Origin: Nevskia soli
Lineage (GTDB): Bacteria; Pseudomonadota; Gammaproteobacteria; Nevskiales; Nevskiaceae
Direction of reading: 5' to 3'
DNA length: 36,349 nt
Assembly: GCA_026224805.1 (NCBI GenBank)
Contig: JAMFRN010000212.1
Span: 1-36,349, forward strand
Shown here: one piece after another, positions 18,452 to 26,780 of the stretch
Layout: every line of letters begins with the position of its first letter
Position numbering within the stretch: position 1 is the stretch's first letter
Notes under the pieces: model-generated
What the model was told of the DNA's origin: nothing
Database searches by the model: none
Seen by the model: only the letters and a program-made list of their open reading frames with translations
Program-made: the position numbers and the translations under genes

Positions 18452-19378
18452 ATGCGTTTCGCGCGTTTTTTTGTGTTTATTTCCGCATTCACCCTGGCCG
18501 CGCTGGCGCCGGGCGGGGCTCTGGCGCAAAGCGCCCTGGCCGGCAATGTGGGCCTGCTCAACGGGCAGGCACAGGCCAGCGGCCCGAACACCCCGGCGCA
18601 TGCCCTGGCCAAGGGTGACCCGGTTTATGGCGGCGACATCGTTGAAACCGGCGCCGCCAGCTACGCCATGATCCGCTTCACCGACCAGGGCTCGGTGCTG
18701 CTGCGGCCGAACAGCAGGTTCCAGATCGAAAAGTACAAGTACAGCGCCGGCGCGGCATCGGCTGCCGCCCCGGCGCCGCGCGAAGCGCTGGCGCCCCTGC
18801 AGGCCGCCACCGCCGCGACCGAGCCGGATTCCACCTTCTTCCGTCTGCTCAAGGGCGGCTTGCGCGCGGTCAGCGGCCTGGTGGCGCATGCCGATTACAG
18901 CCATTACCTGATGAGCACGCCGGTGGCGACCATGGGCATTCGCGGTACCGACTATGAAATCGCCATGTGCGAGCAGAGTTGCATGTCCGATACGACGGTG
19001 ACGCAGGCGGTGCCGGCGGGCAAAAGCCTGGTCGGCGCCGTGGTCAGCGGGGTCAACCAGGGCCAGATCACCGTCACCTCCTTCACCGGCAACTCGGTCA
19101 CGCTCAGCGCCGGTCAGGCTGTCATCACCCTGGCCGATGGTAGCCAGTATCTGCTCGGACTTTTGCCGGCCTTCCTCACCACCGATGCCGACGCGGTGGT
19201 GGTCGAGGGCGGAGTGGCCGCCGGCGGCGCCACCGCCGCATCGGCCGCGGCCGGCGGCAGCCTCCTGGTCGGGGCCGGCATCACCGCCGGCATCGCTGCT
19301 GTGATCGGCGTGGTGGTCGGCTCTTCCGCCAACAACAATGGCACCGCCACCTCCACTGCGACCTCGACGGCGCACTGA
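18452..19378 (+). CDS. FecR-domain exported protein
   Basis: 308 aa. A signal peptide (R-F-A-R-F-F-V-F-I-S-A-F-T-L-A-A-L-A..., cleavage after A-L-A at ~25) is followed by a FecR-type domain. Supporting segments are G-D-x-V-Y-G-G-D-I-V-E-T-G, A-x-I-R-F-T-D-x-G-S-V-L-L-R-P-N-S and the diagnostic T-P-V-A-T-M-G-I-R-G-T-D-Y-E. In FecI/FecR systems the domain transmits an iron signal to a sigma factor, but no fecI or TonB receptor gene is near, so this is a solitary periplasmic FecR-like protein of unknown role. The C-terminus is Gly/Ala-rich with one hydrophobic stretch and a Thr/Ser tail. ATG 18452 follows GGGGA. Confidence 0.8.
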   Translation: MRFARFFVFISAFTLAALAPGGALAQSALAGNVGLLNGQAQASGPNTPAHALAKGDPVYGGDIVETGAASYAMIRFTDQGSVLLRPNSRFQIEKYKYSAGAASAAAPAPREALAPLQAATAATEPDSTFFRLLKGGLRAVSGLVAHADYSHYLMSTPVATMGIRGTDYEIAMCEQSCMSDTTVTQAVPAGKSLVGAVVSGVNQGQITVTSFTGNSVTLSAGQAVITLADGSQYLLGLLPAFLTTDADAVVVEGGVAAGGATAASAAAGGSLLVGAGITAGIAAVIGVVVGSSANNNGTATSTATSTAH

Positions 19379-19399
19379 TCGCGCTTGCAGTGCGACTGG

Positions 19400-19426
19400 A
19401 AAACGCCCGCCTTGCGCGGGCGTTTT
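19400..19426. terminator. Bidirectional rho-independent terminator
   Basis: AAAACGCCCGC (19400-19410) pairs perfectly with GCGGGCGTTTT (19416-19426) across a 5-nt loop. The A-run and T-run serve both directions. It lies between the convergent FecR-type gene and the membrane-fusion-protein gene, whose stop is at 19428. Confidence 0.85.
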
Positions 19427-19427
19427 C

Positions 19428-20354
19428 TTATGGGGACTTCGGCGCCGTGGCAGTATCGTTCTGTGAATTGGTTGGTGCGGCAGCCTGCATGCCGTGCGGT
19501 TTGACGATCACCGTACAGGTCATGCCGGAAGCCAGCACCACGCCGTCGGGAATCTGGTCGAAGGCGATGCGCACCGGCACGCGCTGCGCCAGCCGCACCC
19601 AGTTGAAAGTAGGATTGACGTCGGCCAGCAGGCGCGGCCCGCTGGGGTTGTCGCGGTCGGTGATGCCGCGCGCCAGGCTTTCGATGTGGCCATGCAGCGT
19701 CGGCCCGCCGCTCATCATGAGGATGCTCACCGCGTCGCCCACCCGCATGTAGGGCAGCTTGGTCTCCTCGAAGTAGCCGTTGATGCGGAACGAATGGCTA
19801 TCGATCATCGCCAGCACCGCGCGCCCGGCGCTGGCGTAGTCGCCGGCAAAGACGTCGAGGTTGGTGACGTAGCCGTCCACCGGCGCCAGCACCGCGGTGC
19901 GCTGCAGGTTCAGCGCCGCCGTGTCGCGCGCCGCCTGCGCCTCCTGGTACTGCGCCGCCGCGGCGCTGGCCGAGGAGGCGGATGAGTCCTGGCTTTCGCT
20001 CGACACCACCACGCCGGAGAGGGAAGCGCGCCGCTTCGCTTCGCGGGTCTTCAGCTCGTAGTCGATCTTGCGCGCGGCCACCGCGGCCTCGGCCTGGGCC
20101 AGGGCGATGCGATAGCGCTCGGCGTCGACGTGGAACAGCACGTCGCCGCGCCGCACCAGCTCGTTCTCGTGCACCGGCACGTCCACCACGATGCCGGACA
20201 CGTCGGGCGCCACGCTGATCACGTCGGCCCGGACGCGGCCGTCGCGGGTCCAGGGCGAATACATGTAGTGCCGCCACAGTGCGATCGCCACCACGATGGC
20301 GACGGCGAAGATGGCGCCGGTGAGGAGGAAGCGCAGCAGGGATTTCGGATTCAT
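19428..20354 (-). CDS. Membrane-fusion protein, AaeA/EmrA-like
   Basis: 308 aa HlyD-family adaptor. One N-terminal membrane anchor (about 8-28) is followed by the barrel-sandwich lipoyl half-motifs (V-A-P-D-V-S-G-I-V-V-D-V-P-V-H-E-N-E-L-V-R-R-G-D-V-L-F and the downstream A-P-V-D-G-Y-V-T-N), a helical hairpin between them, and a beta-barrel. The R-D-G-R-V-R-A-D-V start is typical of the AaeA/p-hydroxybenzoate efflux adaptors. It bridges the FUSC pump and the outer-membrane factor encoded upstream. It is the last gene of the operon, 36 bases after the DUF1656 gene. Confidence 0.9.
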   Translation of the reverse strand: MNPKSLLRFLLTGAIFAVAIVVAIALWRHYMYSPWTRDGRVRADVISVAPDVSGIVVDVPVHENELVRRGDVLFHVDAERYRIALAQAEAAVAARKIDYELKTREAKRRASLSGVVVSSESQDSSASSASAAAAQYQEAQAARDTAALNLQRTAVLAPVDGYVTNLDVFAGDYASAGRAVLAMIDSHSFRINGYFEETKLPYMRVGDAVSILMMSGGPTLHGHIESLARGITDRDNPSGPRLLADVNPTFNWVRLAQRVPVRIAFDQIPDGVVLASGMTCTVIVKPHGMQAAAPTNSQNDTATAPKSP

Positions 20355-20390
20355 GGGGAGTCTCGGCGGAACGGGCTCAGCGGAACGTCT

Positions 20391-20591
20391 TCAACGGTAA
20401 AAGGCCAGCCCCATCGCGCCGAACAGGCAGACGAACAGGCTGAAGCGGAACAGGGAGGGATGCCATACATGGGTGTAGAAGCCGAGCCGGCCGAGCAGCG
20501 AGTCGATCAGCCACTGCAGGGCGAAGGCGAGGATGAAGACCGGCAGCAGGGTCGGCATGTAAAAGCCGAGCAGGTCGATTTCACGCGGCAT
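20391..20591 (-). CDS. DUF1656 small membrane protein, AaeX-like
   Basis: 66 aa with two hydrophobic helices (about 11-27 and 46-63) and the family signature P-R-E-I-D-L-L-G-F-Y-M-P. AaeX/DUF1656 proteins accompany FUSC/AaeB pumps almost invariably; their function is unknown. The start overlaps the end of the FUSC gene by 11 bases, indicating translational coupling. Confidence 0.9.
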   Translation of the reverse strand: MPREIDLLGFYMPTLLPVFILAFALQWLIDSLLGRLGFYTHVWHPSLFRFSLFVCLFGAMGLAFYR

Positions 20592-22776
20592 GGGTGGCTC
20601 CGGATGCGGTAGTGGCCGCGGGATTTTCCACCGCGGACAGCGAGGCGAAGGTTTCGTCGTCGAGCAGCAGGGTGCGCAGCAGGTGCAGGCCGACGCGGCC
20701 GCGCTTCAGGGCGGCGCGCTCGGCGGCGTCGACTTCGCCGGCTTCCAGCGCCGCCTCGATGCGGCCGGTGGCGCGCGCCACGCCCTCGAGTGCCTGCTCG
20801 CGCCGCTGCTGCGTCGGCTTGGCGAACAGGCGCGCCAGGGCGCGCACGCTGGCGTGCAGGGCGGCGCGGCTGCCGACGGCCAGCGTGCCGAGGGCGGCGG
20901 CTTCGCGCAGGTCGATGATGGCGTGACCGGCTTCCAGCACCGACAGGGCGCGAGCGAGCAGGCGCCGGTCCTCGCCGGCGGCGCGGTCGGCCCCGGCCAG
21001 CAGCTGGCCGAGCAGGTCGCGCGTGCTGTTCTCGAAGCGGTGGCGCAGGCCGGACATCCCGCCGAAGCAGGCCAGCAGCACGCGCCGCCGCAGGCTGCGC
21101 ACCATGTGCAGGCGCAGGCGGCGCGTTTCGGCGGGCACCAGCAGGGCGAAGACCAGCGCGGCGACGCCGGCGCCGAGCAGGGACGCGAAGCCGTCGTTGA
21201 GCACCGGCAGCGGATTGAAGCGGGTGATGTTCTCCACCCCGATGATGTTGCCGAACATGATGTTGTAGCCGGCGCCGATGCCGGCGGTGCGCGGATTGGT
21301 GAGCAGCTTGATGCCGACCATGATGAACGGCGTCATGCCCGCCGCCAGCAGGGGGAAGCCGTCCAGCGGCGGCAGCACCACGAAGGCGCAGACGAAGGCG
21401 GCGAGCAGGCCCCAGATGAAGCCGACGCTGAGGCCGCGCACCGCCAGCACCGGCGACGGCGCGGCGGCGAACAGGCAGCAGAAGACGCAGGCGATGGTGG
21501 CGGCGCCGGCGCCGCTGGGCCAGGCCGAGGCGATCCAGAAGGCGCTGACCGAGAGCAGCGCCACGGTGGCGCGCACGCCGCTGAGCAGCGCGGTGATCCA
21601 GTCGGTGTGGGCGACATAGGACGGCGCGCGCCGATGCGCGCGGGTGCCGGGATGGGACAGGGCGACGTAGCTGGTGGTGTACTCGTCCATCTCCTCGGTG
21701 AAGCGCAGCAGCAGATCGGCGGCGCTGTCGAAATCAAGCAGCTCGGCCTTGTCGCCGTCGTTTTCGACCGCCCTGCGCGCCGCGGCGATGCGCTGCGGCA
21801 GCTGCGCGCGGAATACCGCGATGCGCCGCGCCAGCGGCGCCGCTTCGGCGGCGGTGGCCGGCATCAGGCCTTCCTCCGGTATCAATTCGGTGGCCAGCGC
21901 CTGGTACAGCGGCGCCAGCTGGTCGAGTACGCGATGGCGGCCGAGCCGGCGCAGGCGCTGCATCATCTGGTGCAGCATGTGCACGCTGGTGGCGGACGAC
22001 ATGTAGCCGGCGTTGAGCAGGCGCAGGCGGTCGCTGCGTACCCGCGCATCCGGGCTTTCGAAATAGGCGGCGTCGCGCTGCGCCTCGAAGGCGATGACGT
22101 TGGCGACGAAGTGGTCGTGCGAGCGTTCCATGGCGTCGTGGTCGAGATGGCCGCGCAGGGCGCCGGTGACGAAGCCGAGAAATTCCCGGTAGCTGCCGCG
22201 CACCATCGCCACCAGCGAGGCGCCGAGGGCCCGCGGCAGCACCAGGTCGGCCACCACACCGGCGCAGAGGATGCCCAGCATCACCTCCGACACGCGCGAC
22301 ACCGCGGTGTTGAACACCGTCTCCGGGTGCAGGGCCGAGGGAAAGCCGATCAGGCAGGCGGTATAGCCGGCGAGGACGAAGGCGTAGGCGCGGAAGTTGC
22401 GGTACAGCGCCGCGCCGGTGGTGCACAGGCCGACCCATACCGCCATCGCCGCGAGGAACAGCTCGCGCTGCTGTGCGAACAGGCCTACCAGGACAAAGGT
22501 GGCCAGGCAGCCCGCCATGGTGCCGATGATGCGGTAGAAGCTCTTGGCCAGCACCAGGCCGGTCTGCGGCTGCGCCACGATGAACACGGTGAGCATCGAG
22601 CTGCGCGGCGAGTCGAAGCCGAGGCGGAAGGCGATCCACAGCGCCAGCAGCGCGGCAAAGATGGTCTTGGCGACGAAGATCCAGGCGGGCACCTCGCTGC
22701 CCAGCCAGTCGCGCCAGGCTTCGCCCCAGGTCGGGGTCGATGCGGTGGGTTTCGCCGGCAACGGTGTGGCGGACAT
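20581..22776 (-). CDS. FUSC-family transporter, AaeB-like
   Basis: 731 aa inner-membrane pump subunit. The FUSC arrangement is visible: an N-terminal block of helices (about 30-180), a cytoplasmic helical domain, a second membrane block (about 390-540) and a C-terminal soluble domain. The W-I-F-V-A-K-T-I-F-A-A-L-L-A-L-W-I-A-F-R-L segment is the usual first helix. Relatives export aromatic carboxylic acids such as p-hydroxybenzoate together with a membrane-fusion protein. ATG 22776 overlaps the marR stop by one base (TGATG), so the long upstream frame extension is not used. Confidence 0.9.
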   Translation of the reverse strand: MSATPLPAKPTASTPTWGEAWRDWLGSEVPAWIFVAKTIFAALLALWIAFRLGFDSPRSSMLTVFIVAQPQTGLVLAKSFYRIIGTMAGCLATFVLVGLFAQQRELFLAAMAVWVGLCTTGAALYRNFRAYAFVLAGYTACLIGFPSALHPETVFNTAVSRVSEVMLGILCAGVVADLVLPRALGASLVAMVRGSYREFLGFVTGALRGHLDHDAMERSHDHFVANVIAFEAQRDAAYFESPDARVRSDRLRLLNAGYMSSATSVHMLHQMMQRLRRLGRHRVLDQLAPLYQALATELIPEEGLMPATAAEAAPLARRIAVFRAQLPQRIAAARRAVENDGDKAELLDFDSAADLLLRFTEEMDEYTTSYVALSHPGTRAHRRAPSYVAHTDWITALLSGVRATVALLSVSAFWIASAWPSGAGAATIACVFCCLFAAAPSPVLAVRGLSVGFIWGLLAAFVCAFVVLPPLDGFPLLAAGMTPFIMVGIKLLTNPRTAGIGAGYNIMFGNIIGVENITRFNPLPVLNDGFASLLGAGVAALVFALLVPAETRRLRLHMVRSLRRRVLLACFGGMSGLRHRFENSTRDLLGQLLAGADRAAGEDRRLLARALSVLEAGHAIIDLREAAALGTLAVGSRAALHASVRALARLFAKPTQQRREQALEGVARATGRIEAALEAGEVDAAERAALKRGRVGLHLLRTLLLDDETFASLSAVENPAATTASGATHAA

Positions 22777-23300
22777 CAGGCCAAAGTCCGCCGCAGCAGG
22801 CTGGTGACCTGCTGCAATTCGGCCTTGCTCAGCTTGCTGTAGAGCTGGTCCATGGCTTCCCAGATTTTCGGCTGGTACTGCTCCACCAGGCGCTCGCCCT
22901 GGGCGGTCAGGCGCAGCACCACCCGCCGCCGGTCCGAGGTCGAGGGATAGCGCTCGATCAGGCCCTTGCGCAGCAGCTCGTCGCAGATGCGGGTGACGTT
23001 GGTGGGCTTTTCGCCGGTGGCGCTGCTCAGTTCCGAAGGGGTCGAGGTCTGGTCCTCCGAGCCGTACATCATCATCAGCGCGGTATAGGTGACGAAGTTC
23101 AGCTCGAACGGCTTCAGCACCTCGTTGCACAGCTCGGTCTGCAGCTTCTGGATATGGGTGATCAGGCGCGCCAGGCGGACGTGATCGAGCGGATAGCCGG
23201 GCAGGCGCCGCCGGGTCACTTCGATGCGATGCTCGACTTCGCTGAAGCTGTCGCCGTGCAGATCCGGCGGCATGCCGGGGTTGTGATCGTCGCTGATCAT
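22776..23300 (-). CDS. MarR-family transcriptional regulator
   Basis: 174 aa. It has the winged-helix core of MarR proteins: T-P-S-E-L-S-S-A-T-G-E-K-P-T-N-V-T-R-I-C-D-E-L-L-R-K-G-L-I-E-R, then the wing S-D-R-R-R-V-V-L-R-L-T. It lies inside the efflux operon, overlapping the genes on both sides (ATGA with the outer-membrane factor, TGATG with FUSC). It is likely an autorepressor released by the pump's substrate. The candidate operator is the palindrome at 24776-24797 upstream of the operon. Confidence 0.9.
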   Translation of the reverse strand: MISDDHNPGMPPDLHGDSFSEVEHRIEVTRRRLPGYPLDHVRLARLITHIQKLQTELCNEVLKPFELNFVTYTALMMMYGSEDQTSTPSELSSATGEKPTNVTRICDELLRKGLIERYPSTSDRRRVVLRLTAQGERLVEQYQPKIWEAMDQLYSKLSKAELQQVTSLLRRTLA

Positions 23301-24751
23301 GGCTGTACCTGTTCGCCCTTCGCCGTCCGTGTCTGCGCCGGCTCCTCGAAGCCGCCGCCGAGCGCCTTCATCAGCGCCGCGTAGGCTTGCAGCTGGCGCG
23401 CCACGATCTGCGCGCGGTTGCGCTGCTGCACCAACAGTTCCGCCTGCGTGTTGAGCACGCTCAGGTAATCGGTGAGGCCGGCGCGGAAACCCTGCTCGGC
23501 CTGATTGTCGGCGGTCTGCGCCGAGGCCAGGGCCGCGTCGGTCCGCTCCAGTTGCCTGGCCAGCGAGCGCAGGCTGATGACCTGGTCCGCCACCTCGCGC
23601 AGCGCGCCGATCACCACGCTGTTGTAGGACTCCACCGCGATGTCGTAGCCGGCATTCTGTGCCCGCAGGTTACCGCGCAGCTTGCCGCCCTCGAAGATCG
23701 GCAGGCTGATCGCTGGGCCGAAACCGCCGGTGAGGGCGCTGTTGGTGAACATCTGGCTGAAGCTGAGCGTATCCAGGCCGCCGAAGGCGACCAGATTGAC
23801 GTCCGGATAGAAGCGCGCCTTGGCCACCTCGATGTCCTTCGCCGCCGCTTCCACCCGCCAGCGCTGCGCCACCACGTCCGGGCGGTGGCCGACGAGGCCG
23901 GCGGGCAGGGCCGCGGGGATCTGCGCGGCATGCGCCAGCGTCAGGGTCGGGCGCACGATCTTCTCGCCGTCGCCCGGGCCCTTGCCGGCCAGCGCGGCGA
24001 GCTGGTTGCGCTGCAGGGCGATGGTCTCGTCGATGCCCTCGATCTGCGCCTGGCTTTCCGGCAGCACCGTCGTCGCCTGGTTCACTTCGAGCTGCGTGCC
24101 CAGGCCGGCCTTGTAACGGCGCCGCGCAATATCGAGAACCTTCTGCTGCCGTTCCAGGTTGGCCTGCGCCACATCGCGCAGCGCGTACTGCGCCGACAGC
24201 TGCACATAGCCCTGCACCACCGCGGTGGCCAGCGAGAGCTGCGCCGCGCGCACTTCCACTTCGCCGGCATGCACCGAGTCGAGCGCCGCATCGAGGCTGT
24301 TGCGGTTCTTGCCCCAGAGGTCCAGATCGTAGGAGGCCTTGAGCAGGACCTCGTTGTTCCAGAAGGTATTGGCCTGGGTGAACGAGGGCGTGAGTTCCTC
24401 ATGTGTGAAATAGGTGCGGGTCAGGCCGGCCTCGCCATCCACCTGCGGCAGGGTGCCGCTGCGCGCGATGGCGGCCAGCCCCTGAGCCTGGTCGACGCGG
24501 GCCTGGGCCACGCGCAGGCTCGGGTTGCCGGCCAGGGCCTGGCGCACCAGCTGGTCGAGCTGCGCATCGCCGTAGGCCTGCCACCACGTAGTATCCGGCC
24601 ACGCCGCATCCGCGCTCGCCGCGCGCAGCGCGGAGCCGCCGTCGAGCGACTGCGCATCGAGGCGCTGGGCGCGCGTGCCGCCGCCCGGCAGTTCGGCGCA
24701 GGCGGCCAGCGCGAAGCTCAGTACGAGGGTGATGGCGCGGCGCAATCTCAT
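23297..24751 (-). CDS. Outer-membrane efflux factor, NodT family lipoprotein
   Basis: 484 aa TolC/NodT-type channel. It starts with a lipoprotein signal peptide and lipobox L-A-A-C18. The two OEP repeats are present, with segments such as N-P-S-L-R-V-A-Q-A-R-V, A-S-Y-D-L-D-L-W-G-K-N-R and, in the second half, R-P-D-V-V-A-Q-R-W-R-V-E-A-A and S-L-P-I-F-E-G-G-K-L-R. It is the first gene of the operon and supplies the outer-membrane exit for the FUSC/AaeA pump. Its ATG lies in one of two CTGTATGAGAT direct repeats. Confidence 0.92.
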   Translation of the reverse strand: MRLRRAITLVLSFALAACAELPGGGTRAQRLDAQSLDGGSALRAASADAAWPDTTWWQAYGDAQLDQLVRQALAGNPSLRVAQARVDQAQGLAAIARSGTLPQVDGEAGLTRTYFTHEELTPSFTQANTFWNNEVLLKASYDLDLWGKNRNSLDAALDSVHAGEVEVRAAQLSLATAVVQGYVQLSAQYALRDVAQANLERQQKVLDIARRRYKAGLGTQLEVNQATTVLPESQAQIEGIDETIALQRNQLAALAGKGPGDGEKIVRPTLTLAHAAQIPAALPAGLVGHRPDVVAQRWRVEAAAKDIEVAKARFYPDVNLVAFGGLDTLSFSQMFTNSALTGGFGPAISLPIFEGGKLRGNLRAQNAGYDIAVESYNSVVIGALREVADQVISLRSLARQLERTDAALASAQTADNQAEQGFRAGLTDYLSVLNTQAELLVQQRNRAQIVARQLQAYAALMKALGGGFEEPAQTRTAKGEQVQP

Positions 24752-24774
24752 ACAGTTATTAATATCTCATACAG
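24745..24774 (-). promoter_or_regulatory. Direct repeat pair at the start of the efflux operon
   Basis: Two exact copies of ATCTCATACAG (24745-24755 and 24764-24774), 19 bp apart. The first covers the start codon of the outer-membrane-factor gene. They may be regulator sites, or a local duplication of the initiation region. Confidence 0.35.
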
Positions 24775-24775
24775 A

Positions 24776-24797
24776 AATAATTCATAAATGAAATATT
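24776..24797. promoter_or_regulatory. Palindrome, candidate MarR operator
   Basis: AATAATTCAT (24776-24785), AA, ATGAAATATT (24788-24797): one mismatch over 10-bp arms. The size and AT-rich core fit MarR-family operators. It is placed between the efflux operon and the divergent oxidoreductase gene, so it could control both. Confidence 0.5.
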
Positions 24798-24871
24798 AAA
24801 AGGGGCTTGAGGAAAAAGCAAGCCGGCCTTGATGGCACTTCCTTCAACGGGAAAGTGAGACCCGGCGTAAG

Positions 24872-24977
24872 GGCAGCCTGTGGCCGCCCGCCCGCCTGGC
24901 TGCTGCGTGGAACCATGGCGGCCACAGGCCGCCCTGCGCGATGCGCTCCAGCCGGCGTCGTCCGTCAGGACGACGCC
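24872..24977 (+). promoter_or_regulatory. Two hairpins in the leader of the FAD oxidoreductase gene
   Basis: The first has a 17-bp stem with one mismatch (24872-24888 with 24917-24933). The second is perfect: GGCGTCGTCC (24954-24963), loop GTCA, GGACGACGCC (24968-24977). Neither has a T-run. They may structure the 5' leader or block read-through from the divergent region. Confidence 0.35.
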
Positions 24978-25034
24978 GCTGTGGTGCCGCGGTGCCATCG
25001 TCTGCTCCCGATATCCCGGTTCGAGGAAGCCACG

Positions 25035-26753
25035 ATGAACACCAATGCCCCCCACGGTGCCGAATGGGGCCTGCAGATCGAGCCGCCGTTGCGGCTGGCC
25101 GATCCCGAGCGGCACGCCTGGGACGAGAGCGCCGATCTGGTGGTGGTGGGCCTCGGCGGCGCCGGCGTGGCTGCCGCGCTGGAGGGCGTGGAGCAGGGCC
25201 TCAAGGTGATCGCCCTGGACCGCTACGACGGCGGCGGCTCCAGCGCCGCCAACGGCGGCATCTACTACGCCGGCGGCGGCACCGCCGTGCAGCGCGAGGC
25301 GGGCGAGCAGGACTCGGTGGAGGAGATGTACAAGTACTTGCACATCGAGGTCGGCGGCGTGGTGCAGGACCAGACCCTGCGCCGCTTCTGCGAGGAGAGC
25401 GTGCAGACGGTGGACTGGATGATCGGCCACGGCGTCAAGCTCAACAGCAAGGTGTGGAAGGAAAAGACCTCCTATCCGCCGCTGGATTATTTCCTCTATC
25501 ACCCGGACAGCTCGCTCGCCGCACCTTATGCGCGGCGGGCGAAGCCGGCGGCGCGCGGCCACCGCGTGTTCGTGCGCAACGGCAAGAAGGCCTGGGGTCT
25601 GGGCTTCGGCATCTACGAGCCGCTGCGCGACGCCGCGCTCAGGCTCGGCCTGAGTTTCCAGAAATATGCCGAGGTGCGGCAGCTGGCGGTGGACGCGGCG
25701 GGGCAGGTGGTGGGGGTGAAGGCCCTGCAGATTCCCGCCGGCAGCGCCGAGGCGCAGCGCTTCGGCCGCTACACCGCGCAGGCGGCGAAATGGATCGCGG
25801 CGCTGCCGCCGAGCTTTCCGCTGGCCTGGTTCACCTATGCCATCGGCAGCTGGTACCTGCGCCGCGCCCAGGCCATCGAGGCGCGGCACCGCCAGCCGCG
25901 CTGGTTCCGCGCAAAGCGCGGCGTGGTGCTGTCGGCCGGCGGCTTCATCATGAATCCGGCCATTGTCAGGCACTACGCGGCGCCCTATGCCAGCGGCCTG
26001 CCCAACGGCACTCTCGGGGACAACGGCAGCGGCCTGGTGCTCGGTGCTTCCGCCGGCGGCAAGCTCGACCTGATGAACCGCATCAGCGCCTGGCGCTTCA
26101 TCAACCCGCCCAAGGCCTGGGCCCAGGGCATGATGCTCAACCAGCGCGGCGAGCGCTTCGTCAACGAGACGCTGTACGGCGCTTCGCTGGGCGACGCCAT
26201 CGTCGAGAAACAAAACGGCAAGGCCTGGATCGTGCTCGATGCGCGCCTGCGCAAGCAGGCGTTCCAGCAGGCGCGCGATCCGAAAATCGTGCCGTTCCAG
26301 CGCGACGTGGCGATGCTCAACCTGCTGTTCAACTGCCACAAGGCGCCGAGCCTGGATGCCCTGGCCGACAAAATCGGCTTCGACCGCGACACGCTGCGGC
26401 GCAGTGTCGACAACTACAACCGTTATGCGCGCGGCGAACAGCCCGATCCGCTGGAGAAGCGCCCCGATGAAATGGCCGAGCTGGGCGAGGCGCCGTTCTA
26501 CGCCATCGACGCCTCGATCGACAGCCGCCTGCTGCCGATGGCGACGATGAGCGTTGGCGGGCTGAAGGTCGAAGAGGCGAGCGGGCTGGTGCTGGATGCG
26601 GGCGGCAAGGCCATCGGCGGTCTCTACGCCGCCGGGCGCAATGCCATCGGCATCTGTTCCAACATCTACGTCAGCGGTCTGTCCTACGCCGACTGCATTT
26701 TCTCCGGCCGCCGCGCCGCGCGACACGCGGCCTCGCTGCTGCCGGTTCGTTAA
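25035..26753 (+). CDS. FAD-dependent oxidoreductase (FAD_binding_2; ketosteroid-dehydrogenase-like)
   Basis: 572 aa flavoprotein. The dinucleotide-binding motif G39-L-G-G-A-G44 closes with an acidic residue at Asp62. The FAD_binding_2 segments S-S-A-A-N-G-G-I-Y-Y-A-G-G-G and the C-terminal G-L-Y-A-A-G-R-N-A-I-G-I-C-S-N-I-Y-V-S-G-L-S follow. This layout is shared by 3-ketosteroid dehydrogenases, fumarate reductases and related enzymes, so the substrate cannot be fixed from sequence. A hydrophobic carbonyl compound is plausible. ATG 25035 has a GAGGAAG site; the frame stays open upstream to 24807 over a leader that looks non-coding. It is divergent from the MarR-controlled pump and may be co-regulated with it. 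Confidence 0.82.
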   Translation: MNTNAPHGAEWGLQIEPPLRLADPERHAWDESADLVVVGLGGAGVAAALEGVEQGLKVIALDRYDGGGSSAANGGIYYAGGGTAVQREAGEQDSVEEMYKYLHIEVGGVVQDQTLRRFCEESVQTVDWMIGHGVKLNSKVWKEKTSYPPLDYFLYHPDSSLAAPYARRAKPAARGHRVFVRNGKKAWGLGFGIYEPLRDAALRLGLSFQKYAEVRQLAVDAAGQVVGVKALQIPAGSAEAQRFGRYTAQAAKWIAALPPSFPLAWFTYAIGSWYLRRAQAIEARHRQPRWFRAKRGVVLSAGGFIMNPAIVRHYAAPYASGLPNGTLGDNGSGLVLGASAGGKLDLMNRISAWRFINPPKAWAQGMMLNQRGERFVNETLYGASLGDAIVEKQNGKAWIVLDARLRKQAFQQARDPKIVPFQRDVAMLNLLFNCHKAPSLDALADKIGFDRDTLRRSVDNYNRYARGEQPDPLEKRPDEMAELGEAPFYAIDASIDSRLLPMATMSVGGLKVEEASGLVLDAGGKAIGGLYAAGRNAIGICSNIYVSGLSYADCIFSGRRAARHAASLLPVR

Positions 26754-26780
26754 GAGCGCGGCGCAGGAAGCGGCGGCTGT

